From Impatiens glandulifera (taxonomy: Eukaryota; Streptophyta; Magnoliopsida; Ericales; Balsaminaceae), in assembly GCF_907164915.1 (NCBI RefSeq), contig NC_061863.1, positions 66,517,364-66,581,363 on the forward strand: 64,000 nt of DNA, read 5' to 3'. The notes under the pieces were generated by a model. It saw only the letters and a program-made list of their open reading frames with translations. It was not told where the DNA came from and searched no databases. Positions 25,869 to 37,871 of this stretch are shown here, piece by piece. The translations under genes and the position numbers were made by a program. The first letter of the stretch is position 1; each line of letters starts with the position of its first letter.

Positions 25869-28146
25869 ATGCCGGTTCGCAAGAGAGCCATCTCTGACGC
25901 TACTACAGCGACGAAGTCTTCGCCTGCACAAGATCAGAATCGAACTTCCGAAACCACGGCGATCTCTTCCGATCCTCCAATTGCGCCAACCAAAGCTGTC
26001 AAAATCTTAACCTTCTCTCTCATCTTCTTCGTTCCTTACTTCTTCTTGATTTTCTATCATTACAATATCGATCACGACCTCAAGCGATCTATTCTCATCA
26101 ATGCAATCCTCAGCTCTGGCGGATTCGTTTTAACCTTGCTTATGATTCCCGTCGCATCTCGTTACGTCTTGAGACGGAATCTGTTTGGTTTTGATATCAA
26201 CAAAAAAGGAACGCCCCAAGGCTCAATTAAAGTGTGAGTGAGTTCATCTTCTAATGTTCTTTACAAGTTTCATCAGCTGATCTCTTCTACTTTCGTTTGT
26301 TGCAGGCCTGAATCCTTAGGCATTGTCGTTGGAATTGTTTTCTTAGTCGTCACTATCATTTTTCAGTATTTCAATTTAACTGCTGACTCAATTGTAAGTC
26401 TAATTCGATCTCATATTGCACCTGAAATATGCAACATTTTTAGTATGGCTTCATGCGATTTGATACCTAATCTTCAATTCTTATGCTACTAGTTGCTGTT
26501 CTTCCATAATAATCTGCATATTGTTACATATTCAGTCTAGTTCTGAGATTGAATTGACTCAGCTATTCTATTATCTTATACATTGAAGAGTATTGTGTTT
26601 GTTGTTAATGAAAGATCTTTAGTTGATTTTTAAGCTGTAAGTTATGTAATCATGCAGTGGCTTGTTGAGTACAATGCAGCTCTGGCATCCATCTGCTTCA
26701 TGACATTGCTTGGATTTGTAGATGATGTTCTAGATATTCCTTGGAGAGTGTGAGTATATTTTAATTTACGAAAAATAAATCCGGATTGTTGAAGAAACAA
26801 GTCCTAACTCCGTGCTTGATTGCTGTGGACAGGAAACTCTTGTTGCCATCAATAGCTGCTCTTCCTCTTTTAATGGCTTATGCTGGACATACAACTATTC
26901 TTATACCCAAGCCCATTGTTCCCTACGTTGGACATGAGATTCTGGATCTAGGTTTGGTCATTTTTCTCCTTTTCTAATTCTAATTTCATGTCATACAGTG
27001 CTTGTTCGTCTGATTGTAAAGCTTAATCTGTTGTATTGGAACTGATATTTGTGTTTAGATAGTCAAAATGTTCAATGGCTTATGTGCAGGGTGTATATAC
27101 AAGTTATATATGTGGCTGTTGGCAATATTTTGCACCAACTCTATCAATATCCATGCTGGCATAAATGGCCTTGAAGTTGGGCAAACGGTTGTTATTGCAT
27201 CTGCTATATTGATACACAATGTTATGCAAATTGGATTCTCTTCTGATTCTGAGTACAAACAAGCACATCTGTTTTCTATCTACCTTGTTCAGCCATTACT
27301 AGCAACTTCCTTGGCTTTACTTTCTTTCAACTGGTATTGATCTTTCTTTTTTCTGTAAAGATGAGCCTTTTTTTTTTTTGTAAAATGTAGTTTTATTTGA
27401 AAATGGTTTACTTGTTTTATTAGGTATCCTTCGTCAGTTTTTGTGGGTGACACTTATACATACTTTGCTGGAATGACAATGGCTGTAGCTGGGATTCTCG
27501 GTCACTTTAGGCAAGACTCAGTTCTGCATTTTCAAATTTTGGTCATTCTGCATATTGTTGCTTATGGATTGAGTATTTTGATGTTTGTGTAGTGAAACTC
27601 TTTTGATATTCTTCGCACCACAAGTTCTGAACTTTCTATTATCAGTTCCTCAGGTTTGTGTAATAATAAACCTCTGTCTATCTCCTCCCTCTCAATTTAT
27701 CAGATTATACCACATGTTTCTGAAACCAACCTTGTTTTTTAATTTATGGTAGCTGTCGGGTTATATTCCTTGTCCACGTCATCGACTACCTAAGTAAGTT
27801 TTATCCTTTTATTCTTAGAGCTGGCATTTTCTGTTGATGCATTTGATGGACAAACTTTTATACGTTTTCAGGTTCGATCCTCAGACAGGGCTGTTGACTG
27901 GGACAAAAGATGGGACAGTTGTTAACGTCTCCTTGAGAGTTCTTGGCCGAAAATCAGAGCAGTCACTTTGTGTTGTTTTACTAGCTTTTCAGGTACCCAC
28001 CCAGACACATTTGAAATATTTATATTGGTTTTAAATTTGACATGTTAATTAGCTCGGTTTATGAATGTTTCAACTGCTGCCCACAGGCTATCTGCTGCTG
28101 CTTATGTTTTATACTGAGGTGGTTTATCACTGGATGGTACAAGTAA
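25869..28146 (+). CDS. ALG7: UDP-GlcNAc:dolichyl-phosphate GlcNAc-1-phosphate transferase (ALG7/DPAGT1/GPT)
   Basis: It catalyses the first, tunicamycin-sensitive step of N-glycan precursor synthesis in the ER membrane. Ten exons: 25869-26233, 26306-26393, 26658-26749, 26833-26951, 27090-27333, 27424-27510, 27593-27653, 27753-27793, 27872-27992, 28087-28146. They join in frame to 425 residues, close to the family length. Visible signatures are several membrane segments (the first at about 45-65), the Asp-rich active-site motif DDVLDIPW (173-180), GINGLEVGQ (245-253), [12 protein letters not shown] and the cytosolic loop [12 protein letters not shown]. The sixth intron (27511-27592) has a GC-AG border (AG/GCAAGA). 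The GC donor is required to keep the conserved GHFSETLL. The gene is convergent with W1, with 370 bp between the stops. Broken copies of its exons lie at 30.6, 31.7, 41.5 and 50.0 kb. Confidence 0.96.
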
Positions 28147-28516
28147 GTTATAAGTAAGGCTATGGTTATGGTTCGGATAGATAAAAACATAGAATCGATA
28201 CAATGTTTTGTGGAGGGAGATAATGTTAGTTTAAGTGATGAATTTCTTTAAGCCTTCTTTCCCATGGAGTACCAGATTTGTAAATTACTATTTTGACATT
28301 ATATATATATTTTATCATACTACTTTTGCTTTTCTAACATCTCATATATATGGATTTGAAATCAGCAAAAATAAGGAAAAAAGAAAAAGGTTAAGCTCTA
28401 GAATCATATCACACAAAGTAAATCGTATTACTCATACTAACATCACACATTCTAAACAATAATGAAAATCTTAACTGGAACTCTAACCACTAATGAGTTT
28501 TCACGAATTCACGACA

Positions 28517-29412
28517 TTAAGGGAGACGAATGAGCTCAAAATTCTTATTCTTCATGTTTCTGCCACTCCAATTCCGGTTGCATCTCGAGTCCCTGTTGTT
28601 GTTGTTGTGTGGAACATAATATTTTTGGAATACATTAGGAAAACCTTTGTTATTTTTGGATACATAACTACTGTCATTGTTCCACGATGTAGTTATGTGT
28701 TTGTAAGAACCGTTGTCTCCAGTAGTTACATAATTATTATCGTCTCCCCACCCAGTTGGGACAATGTGTTTGTACGACTCGCCCCATCCAGTCACGGCTA
28801 TAGGTTCGTTCGAACCGTCGTCCCACCCAGTCGCGGGTACGAGATCGTTTAAACCCTCTCCCCACCCAGTCGCATGTATGGGCTCGACAAAGTCGTTGTT
28901 TTCTGCGTTTGGAATGTCATCCAAATCACCCCAGCCAATGGAGTAACCGGCATAAGGATCAGGTAGACCAATGATTACTCCACCTTCAACATCTGGTGCC
29001 ACAAACTCACGGTCCAAATCCAAGATGATTTCGCGATCAACATCATCGTTATTCCAGTCGATTACATCATTGTGGATGTCAGGATCGGGCAGTGGTATAT
29101 CGCAAGGCAATCCATTGATATCGGCCGAAAAGCGTTTCTTGGCATTGTTGAATGTTTCTTCGACTGCAGAATCATTCCAATTCATGACGTTTGGGTATAT
29201 ATGAATATACCTTTTGGCTTCTAAAAATTCTGACCATGATATATTACCGATTTCTTTGCAGAACCTCTTCTCCCACGATAGATTAGCGGTATATTTATTA
29301 TTACCTGAAACAAATTAACAATTGTTCAATACCTATATGGAATCGTCTCTTTCAAATATAAAAAACAAGAAATAAACAACAAACCAAGCGTTGGCTTTTT
29401 AGACGATCTCAT
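28517..29412 (-). CDS. WG-repeat protein, copy W1 (type A)
   Basis: Two exons (29412-29385 and 29304-28517, GT-AG) encode 271 residues beginning MRSSKKPTLGNNKYTANLSW. I do not recognise a named family. The N-terminal ~115 residues form a conserved domain: SWEKRFCKEIGNISWSEFLE, RYIHIYPNVMNWNDSAVEE, NAKKRF, GLPCDIPLPDPDIHNDVIDW. From memory, uncharacterised plant proteins carry a similar block. The middle holds five Gly-Trp motifs (SIGWGD, TGWGEG, TGWDDG, TGWGES, TGWGDD) on an acidic background. The tail is Asn-rich and basic (RNWSGRNMKNKN). GW/WG repeats on an acidic background are the hallmark of Argonaute-hook proteins, but that role is inferred. Compared with W4 it lacks two repeat units and a short tail segment (KTSRFNGNH). 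It is convergent with ALG7. Confidence 0.8.
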
Positions 29413-30600
29413 GGATACAATTCCTTTCAGAAAATCTTGCAAGTGGGAGGGAGAATAAGAAAAACAAGAACCAGATAGTTAGATTGTGATTTCTGAAGTT
29501 ATGATATGATACAAGGGTTTAACAAAGAAAAGAAAGAATATATATAGTTTTAAATTTCAAATTTAATATTTTAAACATTTTAAGTATATATATTAAAATT
29601 ATTAATTATATATATATAAAAATAAAATAAAATAATTATTTCAAAATATTTTATTCTTAATTAAAACGCGTATTTATTTAAGAAATATTTTAGAAGTTAT
29701 TCTAAATAAAATATATTATATGAGATAAATATTCCAAAGTTTTATTAATTTTAACAATTATCAATATATATATATATATATATATTAAAAATATTTATTT
29801 AATCAATTATTCATTAGTTTTTCTAAATAAAATAGAATTATATATAAATTAGAATTTTTAATTTTATTAAAAAAAATTATTTAAAGATATGTTATTCAAA
29901 ATTGTTATTGATTTTAATAATTATAAATTGATTATATATATATATATAAATTAAAATTATTAATCTCATAAAAGAATTCAAAATAAAATTATAATTTCAA
30001 AATATTTTATTATTAAAAAACAAAATTTATAAAATATAAAATATATATATATTATAAAATAAATATTATAATATATATTACAGTTTATTGGTTTGTATAG
30101 TAATATTTATATTGTTTTATAATATATATATATATATATATATTTTAATTAAAAGTGATTGTACAGTTTAAAAAAATAAAAGTGTTTTAATGATTTCATT
30201 TTCATTTCAAAATATTTTAATAATAAAATCTATTTTAAAAAGAATATAAACATAACATGAGAAAGAAATTATATAATTTTCAAAATAAATTTGTAAGGAT
30301 TTCTCTTTTATGTTTAATTTATAATTAGCCAATCAACTTAGTTTTAACTAATGATAATGTTAAATAGATGTTAATTACCGGACAACCTAAATATCTAAAT
30401 CTCTATTTAGTAAATCATTCCCGCAATCCAGCAAGCTAGCCTCGGTTTAAAGGCTTCTCGATTACTTAATATATATATTTAAATAAAATTTAATGTTTAT
30501 TTAATCATAAAATATTATAATATAATGATTCAAGATACAATTTTTTAATTTTTTTTTTGTTAAGATTTCAAATCTATAAAAAAAATCAAAAAAAATCTTG
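29413..30600. repeat. AT-rich upstream block of W1 (repeat U-A)
   Basis: This region upstream of W1 recurs, diverged, at 39835-41490 and in part at about 43500-44150, 44470-45250 and 51620-52320. Shared landmarks are gattgtgatttctgaag, acaagggtttaacaaag, gtatttatttaagaaatat and gtgattgtacagttt. It has several (AT)n tracts and no open frames. It marks the boundaries of the duplicated units. Confidence 0.75.
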
Positions 30601-30611
30601 GAACCAATCCC

Positions 30612-30674
30612 TAGTTGTTAACATCTTTTTGTAAGAATTCTTGCAAAAACCGTAATAGTCCCTTTGTGTTGAAA
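30612..30674 (+). pseudogene. ALG7 exon 9 fragment
   Basis: The sequence gttgttaaca...gtccctttgtgttga aligns along about 60 bp with ALG7 exon 9 at 27919-27977 at roughly 75-80% identity by eye, on the same strand. It is too short and too diverged to encode anything. It lies before the exon 6 fragment at 31.7 kb, so the order is scrambled. Confidence 0.65.
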
Positions 30675-31699
30675 AATTTATATAAGTTTAAAATATTACA
30701 TTTTAAAAACTTGAATTTTGAATAGTTCAAAAGTAATATGTGATTTTCAATAGATATAACTAGTTGAATGTATATTAAAATTGATAGAATTGAGAAGAAG
30801 TGATATTATTCTTTCATTAAAATATTTTTTTTTTTAGAATTTCTATAATAAAATATCAAATTTAATTTTAGAATTATAATATAAAAAAAATAATATTATT
30901 GAACTAATATTATTGATAGAATGTTTTATACTTGTAATTTTTTTTATGCTATCTTAGGTAAGATAATTATTTGGTTTAATTAAATAATTTTATTTAGTAT
31001 GAGATTATAAAAAGTTGAATTAATAGTAAAGAGATTTAAAATTTATTAATATTTATTTTAAAAAATAAATAGAGATATTTTAATATTTTTATTAATAAAT
31101 TATTTAATTTAATTAATATATAATTAAATATTATAAATTATTTAATTAACACAAATAAATCAAATGAGTTATTAAATTTATTAAATAACCCTCCTTAATA
31201 GGTGTGATAGTGGGAGAGAATTTGGGAGAGAGAATGAGAATGAGATAGTTGAAAAATGGTTAAATTCTAAGAGAAAAGAGAGATAAAATTTGTTAATTTT
31301 TTAATTGTGCCATATCATTCCCTTTAAAATTTCATCTCTCAATTATTTCTCTAATATTAATATGACATAATTTGATTTTAGAATTGATAATATAAATAAT
31401 ACCTATTTGATTAAAAAATATTGAATTAATATTAATTCATTAATGTTTTATATTTACAATAATTTATTTATTTTTAAGTTTTGTTTTAATTATTTTTTAA
31501 ATATTTTATTTATGTAAGAAAATTAATATTATTATATTTATTTTATTATCATTATTTAATAATCTTAATTATTGAAATTTAAATAAACATTTATATATAT
31601 ATATATATATTCTATAAAATTATTTTTGGAACTTTCACGACCACTAATCCAAATAGTAAAGACAAGAATGGATGATTTTAAATTAATTATCTTTTCTTG
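30675..31699. other. AT-rich spacer, no gene seen
   Basis: It contains a member of the degenerate repeat pattern also seen near 4-5 kb (ttttaatatttttattaataaatt at about 31078-31105) and a short (AT)n tract at about 31593. No coding signal. Confidence 0.5.
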
Positions 31700-31985
31700 A
31701 ATGGCATTAATTGAGAATGTTTTACTTGTGTTATTAGGAATCCTTAGTATTTTTGTGGGCGACACTTATAATACATACTTTGCTGTAGTGACCATGGCTG
31801 TAACTGGGATTCTCGGCCACTTTAGTCGAGATTACTCATTTATGCATTTTTCAAATTTTGGTCATTCTGCATATATATTGTTTCTTATGGATTGAGTATT
31901 TTGATGTTTGTCTAGTTTTGATATTCTTGGCACCACAAGTTCTGAAACTTTCTATTATCAGTTCCTCGTGTATGTGTTTTATTCT
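31700..31985 (+). pseudogene. ALG7 pseudogene fragment (exon 6, intron 6, part of exon 7)
   Basis: This matches ALG7 27408-27658 closely: FVGDTY, the GILGHF exon, the whole intron, then ttctgaaactttctattatc and agttcctc from exon 7. A 3-bp insertion splits the TYTYFA motif. The GC donor of intron 6 is changed (ctttaggcaag becomes ctttagtcgag), so it could not splice as the parent does. It lies just left of W2, as the intact ALG7 lies just left of W1, and supports joint duplication. Confidence 0.9.
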
Positions 31986-32334
31986 TTGAGTTTGGCATTT
32001 GACAGAATCAATTGAGAGACTCAACTTGGTGTGTACTTAATTTATTTAGTTTTATAATTTTAAAGTTTTATGAGTTTTGAAAACAACATGAGAAAGAACA
32101 CATAAACATATTTAGGGACTTGACGTAACATTTTAAATATTTTAGATATTAGATTTTTCCTTTACTAACATTTAAAATATCTCATTTGAATTTGAAATTG
32201 AAATCAGTAAATAAGAAGAAAAAAAAGAAGTAAGTTGATGCTTTAAAATCACATGATCACACATCCTAATTAAACAAACTACCAAAATAAAAACAATGAA
32301 AATCATAACTAGAACTCCAACTACTAATCCGTTT

Positions 32335-33356
32335 TCACGAATTCACGGCATTACATTTATCCGAGTAAGGGCTACCATTGAACCCATAATTCTTATTCTT
32401 CCCGTTTCTACCGCTCCAACTCCGGTTGTTACCATTAAACCTCGAGGTTTTGTATTTTGAGTGCCTATTGTTGTTCGGAAGACAATATTTTTGGAATTCA
32501 TAGTTATTATCGTCGCCCCACCCAGTTGGGACTATATGTTTGTACGAATCACCCCACCCAACTGCGGGTAATGGCTCGTTAAAACCGTCGCTCCACCCAG
32601 TTGCAGGTACGGGCTCGTTGAAACCGTCGCCACACCCAGTCACGGGTACATGATCGTTGAAACCCTCTCCCCACCCAGTCGCATGTATGGGCTCGTTCGA
32701 ACACTGGCCCCATCCAGTTGGAGGTAAGGGCTCAACAACATCATTTTCTGCGTCTGGAATGTGGTCGTCCAAATCACCCCAGCCAATGGAGTAACCAACA
32801 TAAAGATCAGGTAGACCAATAATTACACCACCTTCTTGATCATCTGGCACCACAAATTCACGGTCTAAATCCAAAATGAGTTCGGGATCAACATCATCGT
32901 TGTTGTTCCAGTCGATTACATCATTATACATGTCCGGATCAGGAAGTGATATTTTTTCGCAAGGCAATCCATTTGTGCTTGTCCAAAATCGTTTCTTGGC
33001 ATTGTGGAATGATTCTTCGACTGCAGAATCTCTCCAATTAATCACGTTTGGGAAGATATGAATATACCTTTCGGCTTCTAAGAACCTTCGCCACGACATA
33101 TTACCAATTTCCTTGCAGAACTTCTTCTCCCACGACGGAATAGTTGGCTTCCAAACATATTTATTATTATTATTACCTGCAACAAATTAAATAAAAAAAT
33201 ATACAATATCAAATCCCATGGATTCATCTCATTTTTGTTTACAAATTATATTAAAGAAAATCAAGGGTTTAACTAACCGGTGTGAGGCTTTCTATAATGG
33301 GATGATCCAATTCTTGAAAATTTGTAAGTATTTCTGCCCCTATTCCAATTATTCAT
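32335..33356 (-). CDS. WG-repeat protein, copy W2 (type B)
   Basis: Two exons (33356-33278 and 33176-32335, GT-AG) encode 306 residues. Exon 1 gives MNNWNRGRNTYKFSRIGSSH and differs from that of W1/W4. The conserved domain follows: IPSWEKKFCKEIGNMSWRRF, RYIHIFPNVINWRDSAVEES, NGLPCEKISLPDPDMYNDVI. The acidic region then has six GW motifs, and a seventh unit reads TGCGDG, with Trp changed to Cys. The basic Asn-rich tail ends KNYGFNGSPYSDKCNAVNS. The frame is intact throughout. It is about 90% alike to W3 and clearly diverged from W1/W4. Upstream of it sits the Mutator element, about 1.1 kb from the start codon. The product is unnamed; the Argonaute-hook idea is inference. Confidence 0.8.
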
Positions 33357-34433
33357 CGTATAAATTTTGAAAAACTCAAAATTTAAACCCGTCGAACAAA
33401 CAATGATAAAAGAAGTTAGATTATTATTGAAGAAGAGAAGAAGATTAAATGGAGAAATTTTAGTTTGAAACGAGAGAGAAAGGAGGATTAGAAATTACTT
33501 TGAATTATTTTAAAATATGAGAATTTATATATTATTTATAATACAAGCTGAAATTGGATTAAGGCGTTTCTTTTTCCTATTAGAAATAAATTTCTCTCCC
33601 TTTGACCTTCTTAATTGTGTTTTTAATTTATTCAAACAGATCCTATATATTTACAAGATTGTTTTCTATAAATTAGATAATATAACATATTTGATTACTA
33701 TTATTTAGACACAAAATTAATAGTTTTTTTCTTTTTTAATCCTCATTACCTTTTTTCTAATTTGACAATAAATATTAATTACTTTGATTTGATATTTATG
33801 AAGATGATATTTTAATTTTTTTTAAATCAACTATTGATTTTATGTGAATAAATTGGAACAAAAAAATAGCGTTTTAATTAATTTATTATATTCTCAAAAT
33901 ATTTTAAGAATGAAATCTATTTTTTACAAAATAAAAAAAAATACCATGAGAAGAAATTAAATTATATATATTTTTCTAAGATTCAAAATAAACTAACTGG
34001 TAATAGATATCAAATAATAATTTTTATTATTTTTTTTTAGAGAATAGTGTATGTGAATTTTGATATAGTCTACTCAAAATAATAAATATGTTGTCAAAAA
34101 AATAAATAATTAAAATTATAAACTATAAAAGTATATAACTAGAATTATTCATAGTAAGTGATGGTGTGGTGTGGTGTGTTGAATATTGTTTTTTATACAG
34201 TCTTGAAGAGGTGAAATACAATTTGTATGTTTGTTTTGTGTCTCAAGATATCACTTTTAGGAGCTTTAAATATAAATAGAGCAAAATTTTTTAACCCACT
34301 AAGAATTTTGAAACAAAAATCTATTTTTTAAATTTGTTTAAGCTTCAAAACATTTGGATTAGTTGTAACTATTAATTTTGGTTATTAATAGTTTAAAATC
34401 CAAAATTCTTATTATTAGTTGGGTCTTCATCTT
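33357..34433. repeat. Upstream block of W2 (repeat U-B), left part
   Basis: This matches the sequence upstream of W3 (46626-48360); landmarks are attggattaaggcgtttctt and ctaatccaaatgttttgaag on the minus strand. The block is interrupted at 34434 by the Mutator element and continues at 39349-39834. It presumably contains the W2 promoter. No TATA box can be placed with confidence in such AT-rich sequence. Confidence 0.75.
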
Positions 34434-34555
34434 GGGAAATTTGATGGAATAACCCTCATAAGAGGGTTATTTCCACTTTTAACATGTGATTAATAAATTT
34501 ATCATTTTTGAAGGCAAAAGGTCAGTTTTACCCTTTATTAAAAAAAAAAAATAAA
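34434..34555 (+). repeat. Left terminal inverted repeat of the Mutator element
   Basis: It pairs with 39222-39348. The outer 30 bp are identical, and differences inward include a 10-bp deletion in this copy at about 34516. The inner end is an A-run matching the T-run at 39216-39232. Confidence 0.9.
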
Positions 34556-34783
34556 AAAAATAAATTCAGTAAGTGAGTGCGCATTTCAGTTACTGAAATG
34601 TCACTTTCTTCTCCATTTCCCTCCTCTCCACCAACCGTCCTTTCCCCGTCCTTCCTTCATCATCATCAACGCTTCCTTCATCAAGGTTCTTCATCATCAA
34701 GCTTCCTTCATCATCAAGCTTCCTTCATCATCAACGGTTCCTTCCTTCATCATCAACAAAACTGGAACGTCTTCAACATTCAG

Positions 34784-35211
34784 GTTAGACGTTCGTCGAT
34801 TTAGGGTTTTGTCGTTTAGAGTCTAGGATGTAGGTTAGGTCATGGAATAATGGTTTTAGAGCTTGGCTGATATGTTTTACAGTGAAATATACATCCGACG
34901 AAGGTGACGAAGGCGACAGTGCATCTGTCGCAGACGACAGTGCATCTGTCGCAAACGACAGTGCATCTGTTGCAGGCGGGAAATGCATCTGTCGCAGGCG
35001 ACAGTCATCTGTCGCATGCGACAGATGCATTTCCCGCCTGCGACAGATGCACTGTCGTCTGCGACAGATGCATTTCCCGCCTGCGACAGATGCACTGTCG
35101 CCTGCGACAGATGCATTTTCCTCCTTGCATTTTCCTCCTTGCATTTTCCTCCTTGCAATTAACACTGACTGGTCACTGTCACTGACTTCTTTGAATTTTT
35201 TTCAATTGCAG
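34784..35211 (+). other. Leader intron of the transposase gene holding palindromic cluster I
   Basis: A donor (TTCAG/GTTAGAC) at 34784 and an acceptor (CAATTGCAG) ending at 35211, five bases before the transposase ATG, define a 428-bp leader intron. At about 34913-35122 it holds a cluster of an 18-22-bp unit, gcatctgtcgcagacgacag, in both orientations. The units point rightward before about 35015 and leftward after it, so the whole cluster can fold into one long hairpin with a centre near tcgcatgcga. Related clusters lie at 38130-38302 and 38664-38790. The intron is predicted, not shown. Confidence 0.75.
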
Positions 35212-35216
35212 ATCAC

Positions 35217-37871
35217 ATGAATGTTGGTGTTTTTCTACTCTTTGATGGAGACTGGAAAACTGATGATTGTGGGGTTAGTTCTTTTGTCTCAAGTTCGTGT
35301 CGTGGTGTGAATGTACCCCGAAATGCTACATATGAAGAGTTAGCTTCAATTGTCTATAATTCTATTGGTGTGGACAAACTAAGATATGACTTAGTGTTCA
35401 AGGTAAAGTATAATATGCTAATGATCAATTCTCCTCCTGCAACAATCATTGGAATGTGGCGTTCTATTTACAAGAACTCCCGTCTTCACTGCCCAATCAT
35501 CGCGCCCCGCTATGTGTCTCCTTAGTAGAGAAGTCAATACCTTCAACTCAACAAAGTGAAAGACCAGAAAATGACATATTTGAGCAGCAAGATATCTTAC
35601 CAAGGCATCGAGATGTGTTTGAGCAGCAAGATGTATTCCCAAGTCAACAAGATGTATTCCCAAGACAACAAGATGTATCTGAGCAGCAGGATGTGTTTGA
35701 GCAGCAAGATGTATTACCAAGTCAACAAGATGTATTCCTAAGGCAACAAGATGTATCTGAGCATGTGTTTGAGCAGCAGGATGTGTTTGAGCAGCGAGAT
35801 ATATTTGAGCAGCAAGATGTTTTTGAGCAGAGAGATGTATGTGAGGAGCAAAATGTTTTTGAGCCGGAAAATGTCTTCCCAAGTCAACCAAGCACTTCCC
35901 ATGTTAGGAATACATTCAGCCATACTGAGGGAACCAAGCACTACTTCTCATATGAACCACTCGAGATCGAAACTCCTGCTCCATTAATTGAAAATTCATT
36001 GGAAGTGGGTACGTTCTTTGATAACAAAAAAGAAATACAATTGAGGTTGCATAGACATGCGATGTCTAATCACTTTGTCCTTAAAGTGGTGAAGTCAACA
36101 AAAAATCTTTGGTTTGTAAAATGCATGGCTGAGAACTGCAAGTGGAAATTGCGTGCTATGAAAGGAAAATTCTCGGAGATGTTTGAGATCAGAAAATTTG
36201 TAAAAGAACACACATGCTCAATTTTGACGAGACAAGACAATGTGAGGCAAGCACCATCATGGGTAATTGCGGAGTGTATCAAACGTAAATACATGGACCA
36301 TCACCATGACCACATGCCTAAAAAAATAATGGAAGACATGCATACAAGTTATGGGTTAACTTTGACATATAATAAGGCTTGGAGGTCAAGGGAAAAGGCC
36401 TTAATGGCGGTGCGAGGAACTGTGGAGGATTCCTATGGTGAATTGCCATCCTACCTGTTCATGTTACAGAAGAAGAACCCAGGTACCATAACTGACATCC
36501 AGACGGATGAGGAAGGACACTTCAGGTATATGTTCATGTCTTTAGGGGTTTCAATTAGGGGTTTCATAGGATGTTGTCGTCCTGTATTGTGCATCGATGC
36601 CAGCTTCCTTAAGCATAAAGTTGGAGGTCAACTACTGGTTGCGATAGCATTGGATGCGAACGAGCAACTATATCTCATTGCTTTTGGTGTCGTTGATTCA
36701 GAGAATAATAACTCTTGGACATATTTCATGCAACAACTAAGGTTGGCAATTGGATCAGTCCCGGATCTCGTCTTCATATCCGATAGACACCCAAGTATTG
36801 CCAACGCCTTGTCCGCGGTTTTTCCAGAAGCACATCACGGGGCATGCACATACCACATCAAAATGAATATAATGGCCAAATTTAAAACTGATAACTGTCA
36901 TGTTGAGTTTGATTTGGCTTCTCGTGCATACACCGAGACCACGTTTCAGAAGCATTTTGACAAGATCAGAACTAAAGACCCTAGGATTGCTCAATATTTG
37001 GAACAAATTGGAGTGGAGAGATGGAGTCGTGCTTTTTTCCCCGGTTCGCGATACAATCAAATGACAAGTAATTACGCTGAGAGTTTTAATAGTCAGTGCA
37101 GAGAAGCTAGGAAATATCCCATAACAACATTAGCTGACTATTTAAGATTCACAATACAAGATTGGTTTTATCATAGAAGAGAAAAATCATCCAACCACAA
37201 CGAACATTTATCTCCATATTATGAAAAGTTATTACGTGAGGAAGGTGAAAATGCTAGATTCTACAGTGTTTATCCACTTAATCGATTTCAGTTCCATGTG
37301 CATGACGGTGAATTTGATTTTCAAGTTGACTTCAAGGGTCGAATATGTACTTGTAGGGTATTTGATGTATCCGGTCTTCCTTGTACGCATGCCCTAGCTG
37401 CTGCCCGTTTCCGGAAATCGGTTCCATATGAGTTGTGCGCAAGGTTAGAGAATTTTTGTTCCATAAGTTATGTTCAATTTATGTTGTGTTGAATATATGT
37501 TATGTTGAATTTATGTTATCACTGTATAATTTTGCAGGTTTTACTCAACTGAATCGTGGTGCATGGTTTATGCGGAGACATGTTATCTAGTTTTTCAACA
37601 TAATGAAGCTTGGGACATTCCCGAACATATCAAGAAACGAGTCTGCCTAAAACCCCCCGTGAAGATTAAGAAAGGACGACCAACAACAAAACGTAGATCA
37701 TCACAAGGTGAGGTTCGTAAAGAACGGAGACGGTGCGGCTCATGTGGCGGTCTAGGTCATAACAGAGCAACATGCTCAGCAGTGATGCCTGCACCATCTA
37801 CTGCAAGACCTTCACAATCAAGTGCCCAATCTACACAACCTTCACAATCAAGTGCCCAATCTTTGGCATGA
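35217..37871 (+). CDS. MuDR-type transposase with one frameshift
   Basis: The frame opens at 35217, shifts at about 35453 (one base missing, or two gained), and runs open to 37443. A GT-AG intron (37444-37537) joins it to a last exon ending at 37871. Order of parts: an N-terminal region with NVPRNATYEELASIVYN; a Gln-rich heptad repeat xxQQDVF at about 35580-35850, encoded by 21-bp tandem repeats; the MuDR DNA-binding finger (VKCMAENCKWKL, HTC); the DDE-type MULE core (CIDASFL, VFISDRHPSIANAL, EAHHGACTYHI); a SWIM finger (CTCRVFDVSGLPCTH); and in the last exon a CCHC knuckle (CGSCGGLGHNRATC). It would cut and integrate the element at its TIRs. Apart from the frameshift it looks complete, so the product of this copy is probably broken or depends on slippage. 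Confidence 0.88.

Noticed and set aside
28764..29204. Plus-strand open frames opposite the W genes (Ser/Pro/His repeats), also at 32876-33061, 45801-46328 and 50749-51273
   Set aside because: They are antisense shadows of the WG repeats and the conserved domain; the minus-strand frames have the matching introns and conservation between copies.
34913..35122. CRISPR-like array of palindromic repeats
   Set aside because: Units are in both orientations, have no unique spacers, and lie in a plant transposon.
34785..35220. Overlapping open frames on both strands rich in Cys, Arg and Ala across the palindromic cluster
   Set aside because: They come from the GC-rich, stop-poor palindromic unit (gcatctgtcgca) read in several frames; similar frames appear at all three clusters and lie in predicted introns.
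35418..35987. Other-frame open frames across the heptad repeat of the transposase
   Set aside because: A 21-bp repeat without stops keeps several frames open; only the transposase frame continues into known domains.
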